Part shown: positions 1-5,392 of the stretch, in pieces
How the letters are laid out: each line of letters starts with the position of its first letter
Numbering within the stretch: position 1 is the stretch's first letter
Origin: Betaproteobacteria bacterium
Lineage (GTDB): Bacteria > Pseudomonadota > Gammaproteobacteria > Burkholderiales > Burkholderiaceae
Assembly: GCA_015654605.1 (NCBI GenBank)
Contig: JAATGO010000011.1
Coordinates: forward strand, 1-8,054
Direction: 5' to 3'
DNA length: 8,054 nucleotides
Notes under the pieces: generated by a model
Told to the model about the DNA's origin: nothing
The model's input: only the letters and a program-made list of their open reading frames with translations
The model's database searches: none
Position numbers and translations under genes: made by a program

Positions 1-94
1 TAAGCGCTGCCCTTGCTGTCCTTGAATCTGAAATGAAATTATATTTATTTGAACGTGGAAAGAATGTATTCAGTGTGATATTTTTACTATTTAA

Positions 95-421
95 CTCATC
101 ATTGAAACCGTTCCTGTCAAGCATGACCTCAATCCCTATGTTTCTCTATTGGATATCGATGGTACGCTGGTGCTGGTCGGACAGGCAGGGCTACTCGAAG
201 AACAGAATACAATTCCCATGATCATGGGGCGCCGTCGTATTGCCGGATCTCCCATTGGAGGTATTCGTGAAACCCAGGAAATGCTTGATTTCTGCGCGAA
301 GAAAAACATCATGCCTGATTGCGAGATGATACAGATGGAGCAGATCAACGAGGCTTTTGTACGATTGGAACATGCGGATGTCCGCTATCGTTTCGTCATC
401 GACATGCCATCGCTCAAATAA
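95..421 (+). pseudogene. C-terminal remnant of zinc-dependent alcohol dehydrogenase
   Basis: Frame 95-421 encodes about 108 residues beginning LIIETVPVKHDLNPYVSLL and ending YRFVIDMPSLK. It matches the last third of YahK/cinnamyl-alcohol-dehydrogenase-like NAD(P)-dependent zinc alcohol dehydrogenases, including the conserved pieces DGTLVLVGQ, MGRRRIAGSPIGG, ETQEMLDFCA and the YRFVID ending. The family is usually about 350 residues, so roughly 240 are missing, including the catalytic zinc ligands, the structural zinc cysteines and the glycine-rich nucleotide-binding turn. An in-frame TAA lies at 92-94, and the translation of 1-94 in any forward frame does not continue the family, so the break falls near base 95 rather than at the window edge. 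The only start-like codon in the piece is TTG at 149, without a ribosome binding site. A functional enzyme is not possible from this piece alone. Whether the 5' part lies further upstream, beyond an insertion, cannot be seen here. Confidence 0.85.
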
Positions 422-544
422 GACACGACTCATCATTGTATTGAATCAGTGCCTTTATAGGCTAGTCTGCTAGCGATGCAATCATCATGGTAACCGAAAT
501 CAACTTAATCACCAGAACAGGTAACCCACAAAAATGTCAGACTT
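422..544 (+). other. Intergenic leader of the SDR gene with small repeats
   Basis: No gene is visible here. The stretch has a short hairpin (GCTAG 461-465, loop TCTG, CTAGC 470-474) and a direct repeat GGTAACC at 489-495 and 520-526, starts 31 bases apart. A promoter for the downstream dehydrogenase should lie here. TATAGG-like bases at 456-461 are possible, but no matching -35 box is clear, so no promoter is called. Confidence 0.4.
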
Positions 545-550
545 AGGAGA
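545..550 (+). promoter_or_regulatory. Ribosome binding site of the SDR gene
   Basis: AGGAGA sits six bases before the ATG at 557. It is a strong Shine-Dalgarno match and fixes the start of the short-chain dehydrogenase. Confidence 0.8.
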
Positions 551-556
551 TGAATA

Positions 557-1303
557 ATGACTCAAGGTATTCAAAACAAAATCGTTGTAATCACTGGCGC
601 CAGCAGTGGTTTGGGAGAGGCGACTGCTCGCTTGCTTTCAGCACAAGGAGCAATCGTCGTGTTAGGGGCACGACGCCTTGACAGAATCCAGGCACTTGCC
701 AGCATACTCACTGCTGAAGGTGGCAAAGCTCTGGCAATCGCCACAGACGTCACCGATGCCAAACAAGTCAAACAACTGGTCGATACCGCCGTACAAACTT
801 ATGGCCGAATCGACGTGATCATCAATAATGCAGGTCTGATGCCGCACTCATTGCTGGAGCGTGGCAAGATAGAAGATTGGGATCGCATGATCGATGTCAA
901 CCTAAAGGGTGTGCTTTACGGGATTGCTGCTGCGCTACCGCACATGAAAGCACAGAAGAGCGGCCATATTATTAATGTCTCGTCAGTAGCTGGCCACAAG
1001 GTGCGTCCTGGAAGTGCCGTCTATGCGGCCACCAAAACCGCTGTGCGCGTAATCTCAGAAGGACTGCGCCAAGAAGTAAAACCCTACGATATTCGTACCA
1101 CAATCATTTCTCCAGGCGCGGTTACCTCTGAATTGCCTGACAGCGTAACTGAGCCAGATGTTGCGCAAGGCGTACGCGAATTCTACGCACAGGTCGCCAT
1201 TCCTGCCGAATCCTTTGCACGTATAGTGGCATTTGCCATATGCCAACCAGAAGAGGTCGATGTGAACGAGATATTATTTAGGCCTACGCGCCAAGAGTTG
1301 TAG
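557..1303 (+). CDS. Classical short-chain dehydrogenase/reductase (SDR)
   Basis: This is a complete 248-residue cytoplasmic NAD(P)-dependent oxidoreductase of the classical SDR family, at the family's normal length. Visible motifs in order are the nucleotide-binding TGASSGLG (13-20), Arg39-Arg40 at the end of the second strand (basic residues there usually favour NADP(H)), Asp64-Val65, NNAG (90-93), the catalytic Asn115 in DVNLKG, Ser143 in VSSVAG, Tyr156 and Lys160 in YAATK, and SPG (185-187). The catalytic tetrad Asn-Ser-Tyr-Lys is therefore intact. The start is the ATG preceded by AGGAGA. The closest general resemblance is to the broad YdfG/serine-3-dehydrogenase-like SDR group found in many proteobacteria. 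The substrate cannot be told from sequence, so no gene name is given. It appears to be a single-gene unit: the upstream gene is a broken alcohol dehydrogenase and the next gene is convergent. A role beside the lost dehydrogenase is possible but unproven. Confidence 0.93.
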   Translation: MTQGIQNKIVVITGASSGLGEATARLLSAQGAIVVLGARRLDRIQALASILTAEGGKALAIATDVTDAKQVKQLVDTAVQTYGRIDVIINNAGLMPHSLLERGKIEDWDRMIDVNLKGVLYGIAAALPHMKAQKSGHIINVSSVAGHKVRPGSAVYAATKTAVRVISEGLRQEVKPYDIRTTIISPGAVTSELPDSVTEPDVAQGVREFYAQVAIPAESFARIVAFAICQPEEVDVNEILFRPTRQEL

Positions 1304-1602
1304 AACATGACAACCTCCCGCAATAAACGAGTGGGACATCGGTCAGTTCGTCGTGACAGAGATTTTTCATGAAGAATATGTATCGCCCTCATGGCTTCCA
1401 TTGACATCATAACCACACAGGTTCTTACAACCGCACGAAGCGCATGTCCGGAAGCAGTACGCTACACGACGCGTATACGCTTCCGGTCTGTCGTGCATGA
1501 TGTACGCTGAGAGAACACTGTCATAACCCTGTGCAAATGACAGAAAATGTGCTTTCACCACCTCAAGCCTCGACTCATACAGCGTAAAGTCACAAGAGAA
1601 AT
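1304..1602. other. Intergenic region between convergent SDR and MFS genes
   Basis: These 299 bases separate the 3' ends of two convergent genes. I find no gene with a start, ribosome binding site and recognisable product. The minus strand is open over about 80 codons (1606-1367), but it lacks a good start and resembles no family I know. The stretch contains an interrupted hairpin at 1448-1486 and a smaller inverted repeat, CTGTCAT (1518-1524) with ATGACAG (1537-1543). Neither is followed by a convincing T-run. Confidence 0.5.
1448..1486. repeat. Interrupted inverted repeat, possible bidirectional terminator
   Basis: The outer arms CCGGAAGC (1448-1455) and GCTTCCGG (1479-1486) are perfect complements. 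Inside them TACGC (1458-1462) pairs with GCGTA (1471-1475), leaving an eight-base loop and a small internal loop. Within it, GCGTATACGC (1471-1480) is also a perfect palindrome. Its place between two convergent genes suits transcription termination or a stabilising 3' structure for either mRNA. The absence of a T-run on either side argues against a classical intrinsic terminator. Confidence 0.45.
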
Positions 1603-2808
1603 TTAACTACCACGACGCAGCTCAGTAAGGTAATACAACAAACCAATAAACGGAAACGCGAAACCCAACCAGGTAGAGCCACTCCAACCAGCAGTCTCAT
1701 ATATCCAGGCACCCAGCGCCGAACCAATCGCACCACCAATAAAGAAAGATGCCATGAACAAGCCATTCAGACGACTACGCACTTCTGCTCCCAGTGCATA
1801 AATCGCCCGTTGGCTCAACACCAGATTAGCTGACACTCCCAAATCCAACAGAATCGCTGCTATCAGAAGTATCCATAATGCCCATTTATTATCAAGCGCA
1901 AAAAAATGCATCAATAAAAATGCCAGTGATACCACCACCAGTGCCAATCCCGTTGCAGGAAGGCTCCAGCCTCTATCAGCAACGCGTCCGGCAAGAGGTG
2001 CTGCCAACACCCCTAAAATGCCAGCAAATGCAAACAATGCAATGCCACTCTGAGATAGATGAAATGTCGAGCTGGCCAACAATAATGGCCCCGTTGTCCA
2101 GAATAGACTAAACGCAGCGAAAATCATGGCGTGATAGAACGAACGGCGTTGCAATACGGGGGTCGTTTTCAACAATCTCCACATCGACGTTATCAACGCT
2201 GTGTAAGACATTCCGGCTACGGGATGACGTTTTGGCAAATAGCGTGACAACACGAGAGTCAACAAAGCGATGGCTGCAGCAGAAAAAGCAAAAATGGCAT
2301 GCCAGCCAAATATATCCGTCGCCAGGCTGGCTAATGGGCGCGCTAATAAAATTCCCAATAGCAAACCGCTCATCACATTACCAACCGCTCGACCACGCGT
2401 CTGTGGCAACGACATGTGCGCCGCATAGGGAACCAATACCTGTGCTGCTACTGAACTTACACCAACCACAAAGGACGCTATCAGAAACTGCCATGCATTT
2501 TGTGCGCAGGCTGCTGCCACCAAACCCAAAAAAGTGACGCTTAATGCTGTTAATACCACGCGACGATTTTCAAACAAATCGCCCATCGGCACAATGAACA
2601 ACAAACCCAGGCCATACCCAATCTGAGTCAGAGTAACAATCAAGCCCCCTGCACTTGGTGTAATACCGACTGCTGTACTGATCGGCCCCACCAAAGGCTG
2701 GGCATAATACAGATTGGCAACAATAATGCCGCAAGCAACAGCAAGCAACAGTGTCATCCATGATGGAATATCCTGCTTATCAACTAAAGGGCTCCCCGCT
2801 ATATTCAT
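1603..2808 (-). CDS. MFS transporter, probable efflux permease (12 TM)
   Basis: This is a 401-residue inner-membrane protein of the major facilitator superfamily, most like the AraJ/YgaY-type drug or sugar efflux permeases, driven presumably by proton exchange. The sequence is hydrophobic throughout, with spacing that suits twelve helices. Near the N-terminus is ANLYYAQPLVGPI (about 31-43), typical of this group. GDLFENRR (76-83) is a form of MFS motif A between helices 2 and 3, and AGRVADRG in the second half is its repeat. The frame is open further upstream, to 2919 and to an ATG at 2823. I choose the ATG at 2808 because AGAGGA stands just before it, while the ATG at 2823 has no ribosome binding site and the upstream extension reads as non-membrane sequence unlike the family. 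The gene stands alone and diverges from rsmB. The substrate is unknown. Confidence 0.9.
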   Translation of the reverse strand: MNIAGSPLVDKQDIPSWMTLLLAVACGIIVANLYYAQPLVGPISTAVGITPSAGGLIVTLTQIGYGLGLLFIVPMGDLFENRRVVLTALSVTFLGLVAAACAQNAWQFLIASFVVGVSSVAAQVLVPYAAHMSLPQTRGRAVGNVMSGLLLGILLARPLASLATDIFGWHAIFAFSAAAIALLTLVLSRYLPKRHPVAGMSYTALITSMWRLLKTTPVLQRRSFYHAMIFAAFSLFWTTGPLLLASSTFHLSQSGIALFAFAGILGVLAAPLAGRVADRGWSLPATGLALVVVSLAFLLMHFFALDNKWALWILLIAAILLDLGVSANLVLSQRAIYALGAEVRSRLNGLFMASFFIGGAIGSALGAWIYETAGWSGSTWLGFAFPFIGLLYYLTELRRGS

Positions 2809-2812
2809 ATCA

Positions 2813-2818
2813 TCCTCT
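2813..2818 (-). promoter_or_regulatory. Ribosome binding site that sets the MFS start
   Basis: On the minus strand AGAGGA precedes the ATG at 2808 by four bases (GAGG by five). It supports this start over the in-frame ATG at 2823, whose upstream bases lack any purine-rich match. Confidence 0.6.
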
Positions 2819-2844
2819 GACATTGCACGTAAATGCAGGCACTG

Positions 2845-2866
2845 TATCCGAAATAGGATAATTTCG
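2845..2866. promoter_or_regulatory. Overlapping inverted repeats, candidate operator of the MFS gene
   Basis: Two inverted repeats overlap here. TATCC (2845-2849) pairs with GGATA (2856-2860), and CGAAAT (2849-2854) pairs with ATTTCG (2861-2866). The site lies 37-58 bases upstream of the MFS start, where a promoter or repressor site is expected. A TATCCT-like -10 on the minus strand falls inside it, but the -35 is poor. No regulator gene is adjacent, so the binding protein is unknown. Confidence 0.35.
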
Positions 2867-2938
2867 CTGAAAACACCCAAAAATTGGTGCCGCAAGCTCA
2901 GGCCAACGATAGGGAGCATCTCCCCTCTAACTTGGCGC

Positions 2939-3012
2939 TAGGCTGAGGAGCTCGACGATGCGCACTTCGACACTCTCACAGCATCCTGGCTTTGTCCGGA
3001 TGCTCCAGCCTA
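2939..3012. repeat. Imperfect long inverted repeat with nested hairpin
   Basis: TAGGCT (2939-2944) pairs with AGCCTA (3007-3012), and after a two-base bulge GGAGC (2947-2951) pairs with GCTCC (3002-3006). Nested inside, and sharing bases 3002-3004, AGCATCC (2980-2986) pairs with GGATGCT (2998-3004) around an 11-base loop. The two folds compete for the same right arm. It could be a repetitive palindromic element, a structured leader, or the edge of a lost insertion. No target duplication is evident. Confidence 0.4.
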
Positions 3013-3070
3013 ACCAGCTAACGCTCGGATTGGTGCAACCCATAGCATCATTGGTCAACGGATGCCATGA

Positions 3071-3091
3071 TCACCAGAAAACTGCTGGTGA
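3071..3091. repeat. Seven-base-pair hairpin
   Basis: TCACCAG (3071-3077) and CTGGTGA (3085-3091) are perfect arms around a seven-base loop. No T-run follows on either strand, so it is not a typical terminator. Confidence 0.4.
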
Positions 3092-3375
3092 CGACAGGAC
3101 GACAATTTAGAGAATATCCCGTGCTACTTAGCTGCACATAGACAAGTCACCGACGAGAGTGATGTACTTAAAGCAATAATTTAATTCAACATCCAACCTA
3201 ATAATAACGAATGGCTATGAAATGACATCTTAGAATTTGCGTTATTTTCATGGCTCTACCCATATCTTCATATGGCGTGAATGATGGTGACACTGGTACA
3301 CTACTACATTACGTGAAAAAATGAACTGCAGCCTAAGTGTGACGTCATACAGCAATACGCCAACTATTTTCCGTG

Positions 3376-3404
3376 CTGCAATTTAGCAAGTACCTGTATA
3401 TAAA
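3376..3404 (+). promoter_or_regulatory. Weak candidate promoter of the rsmB operon
   Basis: TATAAA at 3399-3404 lies 35 bases before the rsmB ATG and is the best -10-like match in the leader, with a TG two bases upstream of the overlapping TATATA. The -35 position (CTGCAA, 3376-3381) matches the sigma70 consensus at only three of six bases. Confidence 0.25.
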
Positions 3405-3438
3405 CGTTCGGCAATGCACCCATCAACTTCCACCTTGA

Positions 3439-4770
3439 ATGACAATCATCGACGCAACCTTGAAAAGTGATTCCCTTGCTTACAGCCTGCACGGTGCGGC
3501 GCTCGCCGTGGCCGCTGTACGCACTGGCACCACGCTACCATCAGCGTTAGCTCATGTTTTTGCCACTCTTGATGCACCAGCACAGGCACGTGGTGCCATC
3601 CAGGATATTGCCTATACCACCATGCGCCAGCTGGGATTGGCCGATGCTCTGCTTGCCATACTGGCAAATCAACCGCCACAACCTGCAGCTTTGCACGGTC
3701 TTTTGACCTGTTCGCTCAGTCTGCTTCTTGATGCCACACGCTATGATAACTTCACGGTAGTCGACCAAGCGGTGGAAGCTGCAGCAATGGATACCACCAT
3801 GCATCATGCTAAAGGTGTGGTCAACGCGATTTTGAGACGTTTCCTGCGAGAACAGACTACCTTGCTACAGGTTGCAAGAAAAACCCCCTCTGGGGCCTGG
3901 AATTATCCAGTTTGGTGGATAGATCGACTCCAGACTGCTTATCCGAATCAATGGCAGGAAATCCTGACGACGGGAAATACCACCCCACCTCTCACCTTGC
4001 GTGTTAACCGGCGACAAATCAGTGTCCCAGACTACCTGCATATGCTCACCGCAGCTGGCCTGCATGGGGAACAGATTGGACCAGTCGCAGTGCGTTTGGA
4101 GAAACCACTCCCTGTTCATCACATTCCAGGATTTGAGCATGGTCTAGTGTCTGTACAGGATGCTGCTGCACAACTGGCAGCACCACTATTAAATGTACAG
4201 GATGGAATGCACGTACTAGATGCCTGCGCCGCACCTGGCGGCAAAACTGGTCACTTGCTGGAATGTGCTGACATCAATCTGCTGGCACTGGATCATGATC
4301 AGCGGCGCCTACGTCGCGTTGAAGAAAATTTGCAGCGCTTACAGTTGCACGCCCGTCTCAAAGTCGGAGATGCCCGTCATGGCAGCACCTACACCGGTGC
4401 GCCTAATACCTCTTGGTGGGATCACAAGCCATTTGATCGTATTCTTGCAGATATCCCCTGCACTGCTTCTGGCATTGTACGTCGCCACCCAGATATTCGA
4501 TGGCTACGGAGAAAATCTGATACTCTCCAACTTGCAACACTTTCACGGAAAATTCTGGACAATCTTTGGCAGATGCTACGACCAGATGGTAAATTATTAC
4601 TAGTAACATGTTCACTGTGGCCGCAGGAGTCAGAAATGCAAGCAGTCGCATTCGCAGCGCGTCACCATGCCAAGCGATTGCCTACTCCTGGGCAACTGCT
4701 GCCGACTGCCAAAGCTCCCGCTGACCATGATGGTCTGTATTACGCACTATTTCAGAAAACTGGTACTTAA
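3439..4770 (+). CDS. rsmB: 16S rRNA m5C967 methyltransferase RsmB
   Basis: RsmB transfers a methyl group from S-adenosylmethionine to C5 of cytosine 967 in 16S rRNA during small-subunit maturation in the cytoplasm. The 443-residue product is close to the E. coli length (429). The N-terminal NusB-like helical RNA-binding domain spans about 10-145 (VDQAVEAA and AKGVVNAILRRFLRE are typical). The Rossmann methyltransferase domain follows from about 245. It shows the SAM-binding DACAAPGGKT (261-270), the acidic Asp285 of motif II, motif IV DIPCTASGIVRRHPDI with Cys341, and motif VI LLVTCSLWPQE with the second conserved Cys391, so both cysteines of m5C methyltransferases are present. The ATG is preceded directly by an in-frame TGA (3436-3438), so it is the earliest possible start. 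It lacks a clear Shine-Dalgarno sequence. It is first in the cluster with the DUF4390 protein and the NtrY/NtrX pair. def and fmt, often just upstream in other proteobacteria, are absent here. Confidence 0.95.
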   Translation: MTIIDATLKSDSLAYSLHGAALAVAAVRTGTTLPSALAHVFATLDAPAQARGAIQDIAYTTMRQLGLADALLAILANQPPQPAALHGLLTCSLSLLLDATRYDNFTVVDQAVEAAAMDTTMHHAKGVVNAILRRFLREQTTLLQVARKTPSGAWNYPVWWIDRLQTAYPNQWQEILTTGNTTPPLTLRVNRRQISVPDYLHMLTAAGLHGEQIGPVAVRLEKPLPVHHIPGFEHGLVSVQDAAAQLAAPLLNVQDGMHVLDACAAPGGKTGHLLECADINLLALDHDQRRLRRVEENLQRLQLHARLKVGDARHGSTYTGAPNTSWWDHKPFDRILADIPCTASGIVRRHPDIRWLRRKSDTLQLATLSRKILDNLWQMLRPDGKLLLVTCSLWPQESEMQAVAFAARHHAKRLPTPGQLLPTAKAPADHDGLYYALFQKTGT

Positions 4771-5392
4771 TTTGAAGCTATTGGTCTTTTATCGCCGACA
4801 AGCATGGCTCGACTCCCAGTCGAAGGCTCCGTCACAGTTGTCGCGTTGGTTACAGCATGCAGTGTTGGTGCTGTGCCTGGCGTGTGTCCCCTTGGCACAC
4901 GCTACCGACATCGATATTACCCAAGCTGTCATTGAGTCTACCGATGACGGCTATCGGCTATCGTCCTCCTACGCATTTCAGCTCAACTCAGGCCTGGAAG
5001 ATGCACTCATGCATAGCGTGCCCCTCTATTTCACAACCGAGGTGCGTTTGACACGTCAGCGTTGGTACTGGTTTGATGAAGTCGCCGTGTCAACCTCGCG
5101 CACCATCCGCATCTCATTCAATGTATTAACTCGACGCTACCACGCCGCCATTACAGGACATCTACAACAGGGCTTTGACTCCTTAGAAGATGTGCTCGCA
5201 ATGATTCGCCGTCCACCACGGTGGATCATTGCCTCACCCAATGAACTCACGAAAGGCGATGCTTACAACGTGAGCGTGCGCATGTACCTGGACGTAGCCC
5301 AATTGCCTAAACCTTTCCAAATCAATGCTCTCAATAACAACGATTGGAACCTGTCCTCCAACTGGCAGGAATTTACCTTCACGCCAGAATGA
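4727..5392 (+). CDS. Exported DUF4390 domain protein
   Basis: This protein of unknown function has a DUF4390 domain covering nearly the whole mature part, with the family pieces GLEDALMHSVPLYFTTEV, RWYWFDE, SRTIRISFNVLTRRYH, RRPPRW, YNVSVRMYLD and LPKPFQINALNNNDW. An N-terminal signal peptide is clear: basic SRWLQH, hydrophobic AVLVLCLACVPLA, then AHA before TDID, putting the mature start near 4904 and the protein in the periplasm. There is no proper lipobox at the Cys. The start is uncertain. The ATG at 4727 overlaps rsmB by 44 bases without a good ribosome binding site. TTG at 4838 would give a classic 22-residue signal peptide, and TTG at 4773 or 4782 are also open. The stop overlaps the ATG of the kinase gene (ATGA, 5389-5392), which implies translational coupling. 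The family commonly sits between rsmB and ntrY in Betaproteobacteria, hinting at a link with the kinase's periplasmic sensor. Confidence 0.88.
   Translation: MMVCITHYFRKLVLNLKLLVFYRRQAWLDSQSKAPSQLSRWLQHAVLVLCLACVPLAHATDIDITQAVIESTDDGYRLSSSYAFQLNSGLEDALMHSVPLYFTTEVRLTRQRWYWFDEVAVSTSRTIRISFNVLTRRYHAAITGHLQQGFDSLEDVLAMIRRPPRWIIASPNELTKGDAYNVSVRMYLDVAQLPKPFQINALNNNDWNLSSNWQEFTFTPE

Larger units (their letters stand above)
2867..3438. other. Long gene-free region between MFS and rsmB
   Basis: Together with the MFS leader this makes about 630 bases without a supportable gene on either strand. Small open frames (for example 24 codons from the ATG at 3067 and 24 codons from the ATG at 3250) have no ribosome binding site and no recognisable product. 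No tRNA-like T-loop sequence was found. The region holds a long imperfect stem (2939-3012), a hairpin (3071-3091), arms AATAACG (3203-3209) and CGTTATT (3240-3246), and the palindrome TGACGTCA (3340-3347). The 3' part is rich in A+T and must contain the rsmB promoter. Confidence 0.5.

Noticed and set aside
1401..1430. TTGACA as a promoter in the SDR-MFS spacer
   Set aside because: The possible -10 sequences (CTTACA, TTACAA) match poorly and no gene follows on that strand.
1367..1606. Minus-strand open frame of about 80 codons with several cysteines downstream of the MFS gene
   Set aside because: It has only GTG starts without a ribosome binding site, resembles no family I know, and contains the hairpin at 1448-1486. 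A chance open frame is more likely.
2809..2919. N-terminal extension of the MFS protein to residue 438
   Set aside because: The added 37 residues do not resemble the family, and a good ribosome binding site precedes the internal ATG at 2808.
3067..3324. Small open frames of about 24 codons (ATG at 3067 and at 3250) in the rsmB leader
   Set aside because: Neither has a ribosome binding site or a recognisable product.
3340..3347. Palindrome TGACGTCA as a regulator site
   Set aside because: An isolated 8-base palindrome without a repeat or a known partner in bacteria is weak evidence.
4459..4506. Ile in place of the usual Ala in the DxPC motif IV of RsmB
   Set aside because: The catalytic Asp, Pro and Cys are kept, and betaproteobacterial RsmB proteins vary at this hydrophobic position, so it is not a defect.
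4855..4890. Lipoprotein signal (Cys in LCLACVPL) in the DUF4390 protein
   Set aside because: The residues before the Cys do not fit a lipobox (Cys rather than Leu/Val/Ile at -3), while AHA fits signal peptidase I.
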